A stretch of 12,757 nt of DNA from DAOTXL01 sp034434895 (GTDB lineage: Bacteria > Chloroflexota > Anaerolineae > JAAYZQ01), in the NCBI GenBank assembly GCA_034434895.1, contig DAOTYI010000173.1, positions 1-12,757 of the forward strand. Reading direction: 5' to 3'. The notes beneath the pieces were generated by a model, which worked only from the letters and a program-made list of their open reading frames with translations, did no database searches and was not told the origin of the DNA. The position numbers and the translations under genes were made by a program. Positions 1-7,591 of the stretch are shown here, piece after piece. The first letter of the stretch is position 1; every line of letters begins with the position of its first letter.

Positions 1-249
1 ATCCACCCAGGCTCCCTTGCGGGTCACCGGCACCGGCGTGGGGGTTACCTCGACGACCTGGGTCGCAACGACGGTCTTTTCCACCTCAACAGTCTGGACG
101 ACCGTCTCGCCTGGCACCACCTTGGTCTGCTCGACCACGACCGTCTGGACTACCGTGCTGGGTGCGGGCGTGGGGCCGCAGGCAGCCAACACAAGCGGGG
201 CGACCATCACCAGGACCGCGAGGATCGCCAATTTCTTGTTCGAAAACAT
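1..249 (-). CDS. lipoprotein, probable solute-binding protein of a peptide-type ABC transporter (5' part only)
   Basis: Only the first 83 codons are visible; the gene runs off the left edge. The ATG at 249 follows a strong ribosome binding site (AAGAAGGAGGAGACA). The product starts with a lipoprotein signal peptide: MFSNKK, a hydrophobic stretch (about residues 7-22), then the lipobox LAAC with the lipidated cysteine at residue 24. Next comes a low-complexity linker of Val/Thr/Gln/Glu repeats (VVQTVVVEQTKVV, VVQTVEVEKTVV) and a TPTPVPVT segment. No binding domain is visible yet. Linkers of this kind are common in Chloroflexota extracellular solute-binding proteins. The gene lies downstream of the two Opp/Dpp-type ATPase genes on the same strand, so a family-5 peptide-binding protein that hands substrate to that transporter is the best inference. 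It has its own promoter (412-440), which would allow more binding protein than ATPase to be made. Lipoprotein: confident. Exact family: inferred from context. Confidence 0.8.
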   Translation of the reverse strand, partial: MFSNKKLAILAVLVMVAPLVLAACGPTPAPSTVVQTVVVEQTKVVPGETVVQTVEVEKTVVATQVVEVTPTPVPVTRKGAWVD

Positions 250-330
250 TGTCTCCTCCTTCTTTTTCTTTTGGGTTGGATTTTGCGTTTTCCAGGCGCG
301 GGGATCCTGCCGCCGAACTGGTCCCGCCTC

Positions 331-341
331 ATCACCTCCTT
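331..341 (-). promoter_or_regulatory. extended Shine-Dalgarno-like sequence in the lipoprotein leader
   Basis: The minus strand reads AAGGAGGTGAT, an 11-base match to the complement of a typical bacterial 16S rRNA 3' tail. It lies about 80 bases upstream of the lipoprotein ATG (249), which has its own good SD. The AT of the site forms part of an ATG (332-330) that could open a 41-codon Arg/Lys-rich frame ending at 207, out of frame with the lipoprotein. The gap from GGAGG to that ATG is only 2 bases, which is poor for initiation. It may be a ribosome standby or decoy site, a leader-peptide start, or chance. Confidence 0.35.
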
Positions 342-411
342 CCTGTCTTTCCCCCCTCAAAGGCACTAGACTGCCTGGAGGTGGGCTTTTCCCGGTGGAC
401 GAAGCTCTTGT

Positions 412-440
412 ATCATACCACATTCCGGCCTGAAAGTCAA
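412..440 (-). promoter_or_regulatory. sigma-70-type promoter of the lipoprotein gene
   Basis: On the minus strand a -35 box TTGACT (440-435), a 17-base spacer and a -10 box TATGAT (417-412) form a near-consensus housekeeping promoter. Transcription would start near 405 and give a leader of about 155 bases before the ATG at 249. The site is in the gap between the OppF-like stop and the lipoprotein start, so the binding protein can be transcribed independently of the ATPase genes. The leader also holds a small stem AGGCA/TGCCT (about 360-377) of unknown meaning. Confidence 0.75.
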
Positions 441-495
441 GAGCAACGGCCGGTTTTGTCACTGCTCCCCCCAGGCGGTTCCAGGCCTTTGTCTT

Positions 496-1476
496 TCACA
501 CCCGGAAGCAGGCCACCCAATGGCGGCCGCCCACATCTTTGAACTCCGGCTCCTGTTCCAGACACACATCCATGACCACCGGGCAGCGGGTGTTAAAGTT
601 GCAGCCCAGCGGCGGATTGGCCGGACTGGGAACATCCCCCTCCAGGATGATCCGCCTGCGCTTCTCTTCTACCACCGGGTCGGGGATCGGCACGGCCGAC
701 AGGAGGGCCTGGGTGTAGGGGTGGAGCGGGTTATCGTACAACTCCTGGCGGGTGGTCAGCTCTACGATCTTGCCCAGATACATGACCGCCACCCGGTCGG
801 AGATGTGCCGCACCACCGACAAGTCGTGGGCGATGAACAGATAGGTCAGGTGAAATTCCCGTTGCAGGTCTTCCAACAGGTTGATGATCTGGGCCTGAAT
901 CGAGACATCCAGGGCCGAGATCGGCTCGTCGCAGATGATGAACTCGGGCTGCACAGCCAGAGCGCGGGCCACGCCGATCCGCTGCCGCTGCCCGCCGGAG
1001 AACTCGTGGGGGTAACGGTTGACAAAGTAGGGGTTCAGGCCCACCACCCGCAACAGATCCTGAACCCGTTCTCGCCGTTCCTTGCCCTGGGAAATATTGT
1101 GCACCAGCAGCGGCTCGCCGATGATGTCCCCCACCGTCATGCGCGGGTTCAGCGAGGCGTAGGGGTCCTGAAAGATCATCTGCATCCGGCGGCGCATTCG
1201 GCGCAACGGCTCACCCTTCAACTGGGTGAGGTCGTTGTCTTCAAAATAGACCTTGCCGGCGGTGGGTCGGTAGAGTTGCAAAATCGCCCGGCCGGTGGTG
1301 GATTTGCCGCAGCCCGATTCTCCCACCAGGCCCAATGTTTCGCCGCGCATGATGTCAAAGGAAATGCCGTCCACCGCCTTGATGGCCCCTACCCGACGCT
1401 GGATGACAATGCCCCGGGTGATGGGAAAGTGCATCTTCAGGTCACGAACCCGGACCAACGGTTCATTCTGGGTCAT
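496..1476 (-). CDS. oppF: OppF/DppF-like ATPase of an oligopeptide/dipeptide ABC transporter
   Basis: A 326-residue cytoplasmic ABC ATPase that, paired with its OppD-like neighbour, would power uptake of peptides or similar solutes. Visible motifs are Walker [10 protein letters not shown] (52-60), Q-loop Q103, signature SGGQRQ (160-165), Walker B FIICDE with catalytic Glu184, and switch His217. The C-terminal oligopeptide-transporter domain begins at [15 protein letters not shown] (249-263). It carries four cysteines (292, 298, 305, 323) spaced as in homologues reported to bind a [4Fe-4S] cluster; cluster binding here is inferred. The frame stays open to 1590, but the ATG at 1476 is preferred: it follows GGGAGAGG, gives the family N-terminus ([17 protein letters not shown]) and avoids overlapping the upstream gene. 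It starts 23 bases after oppD stops, so the two are co-transcribed. The substrate may be a peptide, nickel or a sugar oligomer; sequence alone does not decide. Confidence 0.93.
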   Translation of the reverse strand: MTQNEPLVRVRDLKMHFPITRGIVIQRRVGAIKAVDGISFDIMRGETLGLVGESGCGKSTTGRAILQLYRPTAGKVYFEDNDLTQLKGEPLRRMRRRMQMIFQDPYASLNPRMTVGDIIGEPLLVHNISQGKERRERVQDLLRVVGLNPYFVNRYPHEFSGGQRQRIGVARALAVQPEFIICDEPISALDVSIQAQIINLLEDLQREFHLTYLFIAHDLSVVRHISDRVAVMYLGKIVELTTRQELYDNPLHPYTQALLSAVPIPDPVVEEKRRRIILEGDVPSPANPPLGCNFNTRCPVVMDVCLEQEPEFKDVGGRHWVACFRV

Positions 1477-1499
1477 TGGCCTCTCCCTTTGTAACTCAA

Positions 1500-2483
1500 C
1501 TATACACCGGCCCCTTGCGTCACATCCACCCAACAGGCGATGCGGTGCCGGGGGCCCACCGGTGCCAGCTCCGGCCGCTCCACCTTGCACCGTTCGATGG
1601 CATAGACGCAGCGAGGCTCAAAGGGGCAGCCCGGCGGCAGGTCAATCAGGTCGGGCGGCAGCCCTTCGATGGATCGCAGCTTTTCGCGGCGGACCTCGTC
1701 CAGGCGGGGGAGGGAGCCCAACAGGCCCAGGGTGTAAGGGTGGCGAGGATCGGCATACACCTCCTTGACCGGCGCTTCCTCCACGGCAAAACCGGCGTAC
1801 ATGACCATCATCCGGTCGGCCAGGCCGGCCACCACCCCCAGGTCATGGGTGATCCAGATGATGGCCATGCCCATCTCGTCCCGCAGCCGCTTCACCAGGT
1901 CCACAATCTGGGCCTGGATGGTCACGTCGAGGGCGGTGGTCGGCTCGTCGGCGATGAGCAGTTGTGGGTTACAGGCCAGGGCCATGGCGATCATCGCCCG
2001 CTGGCGCATCCCTCCTGAGAACTGGTGGGGGTAGTCGTCCAGCCGCGCCTCGGCCTGGGGAATGCCGACCATCGCCAGCAGTTCGGCGCTTCGCTTGCGC
2101 GCCTCCTCCCGGCTCATGTGCAGATGGAGTTCCAAGGCCTCGCCGATCTGCCGGCCGATGGTCAGGACCGGATTGAGGGAGGTCATCGGGTCCTGGAAGA
2201 TCATGGCAATCTTGTTGCCCCGTACCTGCCGGATCTCCTCGTCGCTCACCTGCAACAGGTCCCGACCTTCAAACAGCACCTGCCCGGCCACGATCTTGCC
2301 CGGCGGCTGGGGGATGAGGCGCATGACTGACAGCACGCTGACACTCTTGCCACAACCGCTCTCCCCCACAATGCCCAGAGTCTCCCCTTCTTCCACATAG
2401 AACGACACCCCGTTGACCGCCTTGACCACCCCATCCTGGGTGAAGAACTGGGTTTTCAGATCTTTGACTTCCAGCAGTGGCAT
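1500..2483 (-). CDS. oppD: OppD/DppD-like ATPase of an oligopeptide/dipeptide ABC transporter
   Basis: A 327-residue ABC ATPase, the usual partner of OppF. Visible motifs are Walker A GESGCGKS (40-47), Q-loop Q97 in [11 protein letters not shown], signature FSGGMRQR (155-162; GMRQR is typical of the D subunit), Walker B LLIADE with catalytic Glu180, and switch His213. The C-terminal oligopeptide-transporter domain ([12 protein letters not shown], 248-259) is followed by four cysteines (286, 292, 299, 317) in the spacing linked to a [4Fe-4S] cluster in related transporters. Length is normal for the family. The ATG at 2483 follows AAGAGGATC. The gene is first in its transcription unit, with an exact-consensus promoter about 90 bases upstream (2576-2604), then oppF 23 bases later and a lipoprotein gene beyond. 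No OppB/OppC permease precedes it, which is unusual because these ATPases often follow the permeases. Confidence 0.93.
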   Translation of the reverse strand: MPLLEVKDLKTQFFTQDGVVKAVNGVSFYVEEGETLGIVGESGCGKSVSVLSVMRLIPQPPGKIVAGQVLFEGRDLLQVSDEEIRQVRGNKIAMIFQDPMTSLNPVLTIGRQIGEALELHLHMSREEARKRSAELLAMVGIPQAEARLDDYPHQFSGGMRQRAMIAMALACNPQLLIADEPTTALDVTIQAQIVDLVKRLRDEMGMAIIWITHDLGVVAGLADRMMVMYAGFAVEEAPVKEVYADPRHPYTLGLLGSLPRLDEVRREKLRSIEGLPPDLIDLPPGCPFEPRCVYAIERCKVERPELAPVGPRHRIACWVDVTQGAGV

Positions 2484-2575
2484 GATCCTCTTCCCTCGCG
2501 TCGGATTATGAAGGCACGGCTCTGAACCACGCCCCGCACTGCCCCCCCCTTCGCGGCGACGTGCAAAGCGCAGAT

Positions 2576-2604
2576 ATTATATTCGCAAAGGGAGGAATTG
2601 TCAA
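2576..2604 (-). promoter_or_regulatory. exact-consensus sigma-70 promoter of the oppD-oppF unit
   Basis: The minus strand carries TTGACA (2604-2599), a spacer of exactly 17 bases and TATAAT (2581-2576), with no deviation from the housekeeping consensus. Expected start is near 2569, giving a leader of about 85 bases to the oppD ATG at 2483. It lies in the 183-bp gap after the large glycosyltransferase gene, so oppD-oppF need not depend on that gene for transcription. Confidence 0.88.
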
Positions 2605-2662
2605 AACAGCGATGGCTTTGGTTCCCTGTCATGACCTGTCACCATTTTGAACCATCCTGTCC

Positions 2663-2689
2663 CGATCTACCAGTCCGCCTGGTAGATCG
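2663..2689 (-). terminator. hairpin spanning the stop codon of the glycosyltransferase gene
   Basis: CGATCTACCAG (2663-2673) and CTGGTAGATCG (2679-2689) form a perfect 11-bp stem with a 5-base loop. The hairpin overlaps the last codons and the TAG stop (2669-2667). No U-run follows, so it is not a classic intrinsic terminator. It may stabilise the mRNA 3' end or assist another termination mode. The stem is certain; the role is a guess. Confidence 0.4.
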
Positions 2690-5600
2690 TCACCCCCTCG
2701 TTGCGAAAGACGACGCGCAACCGGCCCCCGGCAGCCATCTCCTCGAACTTGGCCAGGCCCGACAGTTCATAGTAAGCCCGCTCCAGCGGTCCGACGATGA
2801 TGTAGCGCACCCTGTACCGGCGCAACAGCTCCTCGGCCAGCGAGGACAGGGGGGTGTTGTAGATCGTGGCGATGTCGGCCAGTCGCTGCCGCACCTCCTC
2901 CTCGCCGAGAGGGCCCCGCTGCTGGCGCTGGTGCCAGTTCCAGCCCAACACCGTTGGCAGCCCGGTGTTGACCGAGTAGCGCGATCCCCAGCGGTACTCC
3001 GGGGTGTTGCCTTCCAGGATGACCGGCGAACCGATCACGTTGTCGGTCAGCCAGCGGATCGCTTCCAGGTCCCACTTCAGGTCGTATTGGGCATTATTGG
3101 GGTCAAAATAATGGGCTGTCTGCATATAGGCCCAGCCGTCCAACCCGGGCCCCAGGTCCGGGTCAAACCGGTCGCGCACCTTGGCCGAGGCTGCCAGGGG
3201 CGGATAGAGGGCAGCGCAGGCCAGCAACAGGGCCAGCCCTCCCAGCCACCAGCCCCGGCCTGACCGCCAGCGTTCCAGGCGCGGCAGCAGCCAGGCCAGA
3301 GCCACCGCTGCGGCCACCCCCCACATCAGCCACACCTGCAGGTAGAACTTGAACACGGTGTTCATCCGTCCGATGTCTCCCTGCAGGACAATCACCTCTA
3401 CTCCCAGGCTCATGGCCAGCCCCAACAACACCAGGAAGGCCCACAGCCGCTCCTCCGGTTCCAGGTTGCGCCGGAAGAGGAGCAGCCAACCTAACACCCC
3501 CAGCGGCAGGCCCAGGGCAAAGACGACCAGGCCGCGATAGGCATAGGCTCCCTGCGCGACCCACTCCGGGTTGGCGCGGGTGAAGGAGGTCAACCCCGGG
3601 ACCAGGAAAACGACTTCGACCAGGGCCAGGATGGCCAGCCCGATCCAGACCGCGCATCCCGGCGGCAGGCCGCGCACGCCGGCGATCCGCGCCGCCCGAC
3701 GCAGGCGGTCGGCAGCGTGCCGGTAGCGGATGGTCAGGGCCAGGCGGCGCAGCAGCGGGTCGCGTTCCCGGCGGCTCAGCGTCCGCGCGCACAGATAGCT
3801 GATGATGAGGAACAGGAACAGGCCGTGGACGATCAGATAGGCCCAGAGCGCCGTGCGTGAGCCGTTCCACACCGCGATGCTGGTATAGATCGGGGCATAG
3901 TGGGTCCAGAAGGGCCAATAGAGCAGCCGCCAGCTCAACAGGAAGAGCAGACCCAGTTGCCAGGCCACTGCGCCGATCAGCCGCCAGCTCAGCCGTCCAC
4001 GCCGGGCAAATTCGCCGATCACCAGCGCCCCCAGGGCCACCAGCAGGTGCGGCGGCACGTCCCAGGTGTTGGTCGTGCGCAGCGCGCCGATGGTCAACCC
4101 CCACAGGAGCAGAGGCAAGAGCCCTCCCTTTCCTGCCCCCCGCACCACGGCCAGCGCCAGCGACAGCGACACAAAGGTCAGCGGCATGGCGATCAGGTGG
4201 GCGTGCAGGTCGGCATAGAGGAAGGTGAAGAAGGGGAATTCGGTGATGACCGATTCATAGGGTGCGGCCGGGATGGCCCGGCTGGCGTTCCAATACCACT
4301 CGTTGATGGCGACAGGCAACGCCTTGCCGCCAAAGATCACCTCGAAGGAGCCGATGATCAGCCGCACCAGGCCGACCAGGCCGGGGATGGTGCTCTGAAA
4401 GGTGGTCATCACCCCCTCGGCGGCCTTGAGCAACAGCAGGTGCACTTCGCCCAGGTTGCCCAGCACGGCGACAAACAGCGCCCCCACAACCCCAAACAGA
4501 ACGGCTCTGGAGGGCAGGGTGGAATCCCGCCTGGCAACCAGGTTGCAGGTGACGCTGAACGCACCCATGGCCGTCATGGCGAACCAGGTGGGGATGGCCA
4601 GGTTGTAGGCCACATTGGGCACAATGCCGACCAGCTTGATCAGGGTGCCGACCAGCACCTGACCAAAGTAATAGTAGTTCAGGTAACCGCCGGCAAACCA
4701 CGGGTCGTAGGGTGGGAACTCGGTGCTCTTGAGGATGGCATTGAGATAGGCGAAATCCATCGGCTTTTCGCCACCCATCCAGGGATGCCACAGGTCCGGG
4801 TTGCCCCGACGGATCAACCAGAACAGGAAGAAGAACAGGAGGAACAGGGCCTCGGTGAACAGGACGGTGCGCCTGTGGCCGCGCCACAGGTCGAGCAGGC
4901 GGCGGCGTTGGCCGGGCAGGAGCAAAGAGGCACCAGAGCAGGAGGCGATCAGGCCAAAGGCCAGCAGGATGGTACCCCGGCTATAGTGCAGCGGCGTCAG
5001 GTTGGTCAGCATCCACGACAGCCAGCCCAGCAGCAGCACGCCCACCGGCCTGGCCAGGATATAGCCCCGGTCGGGCAGATGGTGAAAGAGGGCCAGGGTC
5101 AGGGGCAACGCCGCCAGCCCCAGCAGGCCCAGCAGCAGCAGCCAGAAGAGGGTGGGCCAGCGGTTGGACAGGCTGTTGCGGTTAAAGAGAAAGACCCAGG
5201 TGCCGCCGGACTCTTGCACCTGGCGCTGTTCCCCGGTGAGCAGCAGGCCGTTGGTGCGCTCGCGGGTGCGTTGCCAGCGCTCCTGCTGGCGGGCAAACCG
5301 GTCCGCCTCCCGCTTCTGGCGTGCCTGCTCGCGCCGCCATTCGGGCAGGTCGCGGGGGTTGAGCCCGTGGGCGATCCTGCCCCACTCAACCCCCTCGGTC
5401 AGCATGGCCTGCGCCTGCTCCCGGTTGTAGCGGGCCGTCTTGTGAAAGATCAGCACCCGGGGATGGTCGTAAACGCTGAAGGCTTCCTCGGCAGGGGGAA
5501 GGGATACCTTGATCGGCTGACGCTGATGCACATAACCTGCTTCCATCAACGGGTAGGGGGTCTCCTGGTCGGGAAACTGGAAGGGGCCGATGGCCGGGCA

Positions 5601-7304
5601 GGAAGTGAAATCGGCCACCAGCTCAAAGCCCAGATCTCCGGCAAAGAGGGCGCGATAGTAGGCCGTCGTCACCGGATAGCGGGCCGGGAGCCGAGAGATC
5701 GAGGCGTAGAGCCGATTGCTGGCCAGAAAGAGATAATCCGCCTGGTCCAACCGGTCAAGCAATTGGACCAGTTTCTCCGGGGTGTCCTCGTCATAATTTG
5801 TCATCTCTATGCCGGTGTACATCCCGGCGAAGGGGTTGTGTCCATCCACCGGCAGAGGCAGGCCCCAGTCCCAGTGTTCGTTGGCCACAGTGACCCCCGG
5901 CGGGATGTTGGCATAGATCCAGCGCGAAGCGGCCACGCGCGTATTGGGTCGCAGGTAGATCGAGAACACAGCGCCGGCCCATAGGGCTGTGCTGACCACG
6001 ACGAGAGTGGCAAGGCTCAGGCCCAGACGACGACGCCACCGGCTTGAGCTACGGGCCAGGTGAACCAACAGGCAGGCGGCGAAAATCACAAACAAGGGAT
6101 AGAGGGACAGGAAATAACGCATGGCCTTGACCCAACGGGTGGACTGGTAGAGGAAAAAGAGGGTCCCCCACACCCATAAAACCAGATGGATATGCTCGCC
6201 GCGCCACAACCTGTAGCCGACCACAGCCCAACCGGCCCAGGCGATCAACCCCAGGGGCAACCCCATGCCCCAGACCACCATGTTGATCCAGGGAAACAGG
6301 ATGGGGGCCCGGTCGGTCCACTGTTGACCTGGCGGCAGGTCTACTTTGCCGCTCTGCTCGGCAGCAATCTGCCCCAACCGTTCCAGCCACTCTGGGCTGA
6401 GCTGCAGGCCCAAGAATCCAGGGCCTTCAAAGGCGTAGGGCTGGGCAAGGCGAAAGGCGACGAGGGATAGCAACCCGGCCAGGAGAAGCCTGGGCAGAAG
6501 GAAAATGAGGGGGGAAAGAAGGGAACGACGGGATTGAGCCCGAATGGCCTGCAACCACCACCCCACCCCGGCCAACACAACCAGGAGCGCTGCCCAGATG
6601 GCGCTGATCTTGCAGGCTGTAGCCAGACCGGTCGCCAGGCCCGCCAATCCGAAATCGAGCCATGACGGCCCCCCCCGGGGTTTGGACTGACCGGCTCGGA
6701 CCGCAAAGCAGGCGGTCAGGGTGGTGAAAAAGGCGGACATGCTATCCACGGTGAAAAAATGGGCCTGCTGAATGAGAAAGGCAGTCAGCGCCCCCAGGGC
6801 TGCAGCGAGCAGCCCGATCGCTTCGCCGTACAAACGCCGTGCAATCAGGTAGATCAGGGCGACAGTTCCCAGATCGGCCAGGGCTGAGAAGAAGCGCCCC
6901 ACCTGAGCGCTGCGCGGGCCGGTGAAGGTGCCGGAGGTACATCGTGAGGCCGAGGGTCCTATCAGCACCCTTCCTGCGGCTGCGCTCAACCTGTCGGGCG
7001 AGTCCCCACAGCCACGGTCCAGCCATTCCGCCGTCCAGCGGGTCAGGAAAAGGGGCAGTGTGCCATAGCTGTACTGGTAGCCACTGTTGAGGCAATTCAG
7101 GGGCGAATGGTGGGTGTCAAAATAGAGAGAAAGGCGATCTGGCATCCTGATGACGGAAGTGATGATCCGCATGTGCCCCTCGTCGGGGTGGATCCATTGC
7201 CCTTCATCCCAGTTCAGACCTGTAAACCGCAAATAGCCTGCCGTCAGCAGGATCAAGGGGAGCAGAAGCCACCGTATGGCAGCCACTCGTTTGGAACGAT
7301 CCAT
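2667..7304 (-). CDS. giant polytopic membrane protein: GT39/PMT-like glycosyltransferase fused to a DUF2298 (Chlor_Arch_YYY) domain
   Basis: About 1545 residues with many hydrophobic helices. The N-terminal half (about 1-720) resembles GT-C/PMT-type lipid-linked sugar transferases: first helix at 12-26, acidic loop WDEGQWIHPDE (32-42), GYQYSYG (75-81), HFFTVD (182-187), GLATGLATACK (222-232), RYFLSLYP (396-403), then a soluble region (about 452-712) with an Arg/Gln/Glu-rich, probably helical stretch (650-690). The C-terminal half (about 720-1545) carries DUF2298 landmarks: GGYLNYYYFG (872-881, the YYYxG motif), DLHAHL (1032-1037), TNTWDVP (1078-1084), GDIGRMNTVFKFY (1309-1321) and a soluble tail from about 1372. 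DUF2298 has no established function; a sugar transferase acting on a lipid-linked donor at the outer face of the membrane is inferred. The ATG at 7304 is chosen because MDRSKR leads straight into the first helix; the frame extends to 7487 but would run through a palindrome almost into the tRNA. Ribosome site weak. It is a single-gene unit, unrelated to its neighbours. Confidence 0.88.
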   Translation of the reverse strand: MDRSKRVAAIRWLLLPLILLTAGYLRFTGLNWDEGQWIHPDEGHMRIITSVIRMPDRLSLYFDTHHSPLNCLNSGYQYSYGTLPLFLTRWTAEWLDRGCGDSPDRLSAAAGRVLIGPSASRCTSGTFTGPRSAQVGRFFSALADLGTVALIYLIARRLYGEAIGLLAAALGALTAFLIQQAHFFTVDSMSAFFTTLTACFAVRAGQSKPRGGPSWLDFGLAGLATGLATACKISAIWAALLVVLAGVGWWLQAIRAQSRRSLLSPLIFLLPRLLLAGLLSLVAFRLAQPYAFEGPGFLGLQLSPEWLERLGQIAAEQSGKVDLPPGQQWTDRAPILFPWINMVVWGMGLPLGLIAWAGWAVVGYRLWRGEHIHLVLWVWGTLFFLYQSTRWVKAMRYFLSLYPLFVIFAACLLVHLARSSSRWRRRLGLSLATLVVVSTALWAGAVFSIYLRPNTRVAASRWIYANIPPGVTVANEHWDWGLPLPVDGHNPFAGMYTGIEMTNYDEDTPEKLVQLLDRLDQADYLFLASNRLYASISRLPARYPVTTAYYRALFAGDLGFELVADFTSCPAIGPFQFPDQETPYPLMEAGYVHQRQPIKVSLPPAEEAFSVYDHPRVLIFHKTARYNREQAQAMLTEGVEWGRIAHGLNPRDLPEWRREQARQKREADRFARQQERWQRTRERTNGLLLTGEQRQVQESGGTWVFLFNRNSLSNRWPTLFWLLLLGLLGLAALPLTLALFHHLPDRGYILARPVGVLLLGWLSWMLTNLTPLHYSRGTILLAFGLIASCSGASLLLPGQRRRLLDLWRGHRRTVLFTEALFLLFFFLFWLIRRGNPDLWHPWMGGEKPMDFAYLNAILKSTEFPPYDPWFAGGYLNYYYFGQVLVGTLIKLVGIVPNVAYNLAIPTWFAMTAMGAFSVTCNLVARRDSTLPSRAVLFGVVGALFVAVLGNLGEVHLLLLKAAEGVMTTFQSTIPGLVGLVRLIIGSFEVIFGGKALPVAINEWYWNASRAIPAAPYESVITEFPFFTFLYADLHAHLIAMPLTFVSLSLALAVVRGAGKGGLLPLLLWGLTIGALRTTNTWDVPPHLLVALGALVIGEFARRGRLSWRLIGAVAWQLGLLFLLSWRLLYWPFWTHYAPIYTSIAVWNGSRTALWAYLIVHGLFLFLIISYLCARTLSRRERDPLLRRLALTIRYRHAADRLRRAARIAGVRGLPPGCAVWIGLAILALVEVVFLVPGLTSFTRANPEWVAQGAYAYRGLVVFALGLPLGVLGWLLLFRRNLEPEERLWAFLVLLGLAMSLGVEVIVLQGDIGRMNTVFKFYLQVWLMWGVAAAVALAWLLPRLERWRSGRGWWLGGLALLLACAALYPPLAASAKVRDRFDPDLGPGLDGWAYMQTAHYFDPNNAQYDLKWDLEAIRWLTDNVIGSPVILEGNTPEYRWGSRYSVNTGLPTVLGWNWHQRQQRGPLGEEEVRQRLADIATIYNTPLSSLAEELLRRYRVRYIIVGPLERAYYELSGLAKFEEMAAGGRLRVVFRNEGVTIYQADW

Positions 7305-7457
7305 ACCAGCTACTCTTTGCTGCTTCTCCGAAACCGGCCCGCTGCTGGCGCAACCTGGACCTGGGCTGTACTTTCCGGCCTGCCTGGACAGCCTGAAAGG
7401 CTGTTCAGCACCATTCCGCGACACAGGGCCGCAGACCCGCTTTGGGCAACAGAGCAC

Positions 7458-7487
7458 AGTATAGCACAGACCTGACAGGTTTTCCAA
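7458..7487 (-). promoter_or_regulatory. possible promoter of the glycosyltransferase gene
   Basis: The minus strand reads TTGGAA (7487-7482), an 18-base spacer and TATACT (7463-7458). The -35 lies at the centre of the 17-bp palindrome 7467-7502, so hairpin formation or a protein binding it could affect this promoter. The start would be near 7451, about 147 bases before the ATG at 7304. The boxes are only moderately good. Confidence 0.35.
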
Positions 7488-7502
7488 AACCTGTCAGGTC
7501 TG
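7467..7502. repeat. perfect 17-bp inverted repeat after tRNA-Val
   Basis: Two 17-base arms (CAGACCTGACAGGTTTT and its exact complement) flank a 2-base CC spacer. The palindrome starts 5 bases beyond the tRNA CCA end. No U-tract follows the whole stem. It could act as terminator or 3' processing boundary for the tRNA transcript, or be one copy of a dispersed intergenic palindrome family. Copy number cannot be judged from this window. Confidence 0.85.
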
Positions 7503-7507
7503 ACGAC

Positions 7508-7583
7508 TGGTGGGCGAAACAGGGTTCGAACCTGTGACCTCTTCCTTGTAAGGGAAGCGCTCTCCCGGTTGAGCTATTCGCCC
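7508..7583 (-). tRNA. tRNA-Val (anticodon UAC)
   Basis: A complete 76-base cloverleaf including an encoded CCA (7510-7508). Acceptor stem is GGGCGAA/TTCGCCC with discriminator A. D stem is GCTC/GAGC with an 8-base loop. The anticodon stem CTTCC/GGAAG encloses loop CTTACAA, so the anticodon is UAC (reads GUA and related valine codons). The variable loop is AGGTC, and the T arm ACAGG-TTCGAAC-CCTGT is canonical. All stems pair fully. It is a single-gene unit with its own promoter (7592-7620) and a palindrome immediately downstream. Confidence 0.98.
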
Positions 7584-7591
7584 TCCTGCGG

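Noticed and set aside
207..332. 41-codon Arg/Lys-rich leader frame before the lipoprotein gene
   Set aside because: Start spacing to the SD is only 2 bases and the basic tail (KRKRRRRQ) comes from the purine-rich ribosome site of the lipoprotein gene itself. Kept only as a regulatory observation.
520..1494. 324-codon plus-strand open frame opposite oppF
   Set aside because: Mirror of a complete ABC ATPase with intact Walker A, signature and Walker B motifs.
3900..5984. 694-codon plus-strand open frame opposite the glycosyltransferase gene
   Set aside because: Its product is Gln/Gly/Pro/His-rich with no domain or membrane pattern, as expected from the complement of a GC-rich gene. The minus frame has clear family motifs across the same span.
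7305..7487. 61-residue N-terminal extension of the giant membrane protein
   Set aside because: It would be translated through the 17-bp palindrome and the candidate promoter, has no family features, and would place the start about 20 bases from the tRNA gene.
7467..7583. tRNA attachment site of an integrated element
   Set aside because: No integrase, no duplicated tRNA 3' end and no mobile-element genes in the window; the palindrome alone is not an att site.
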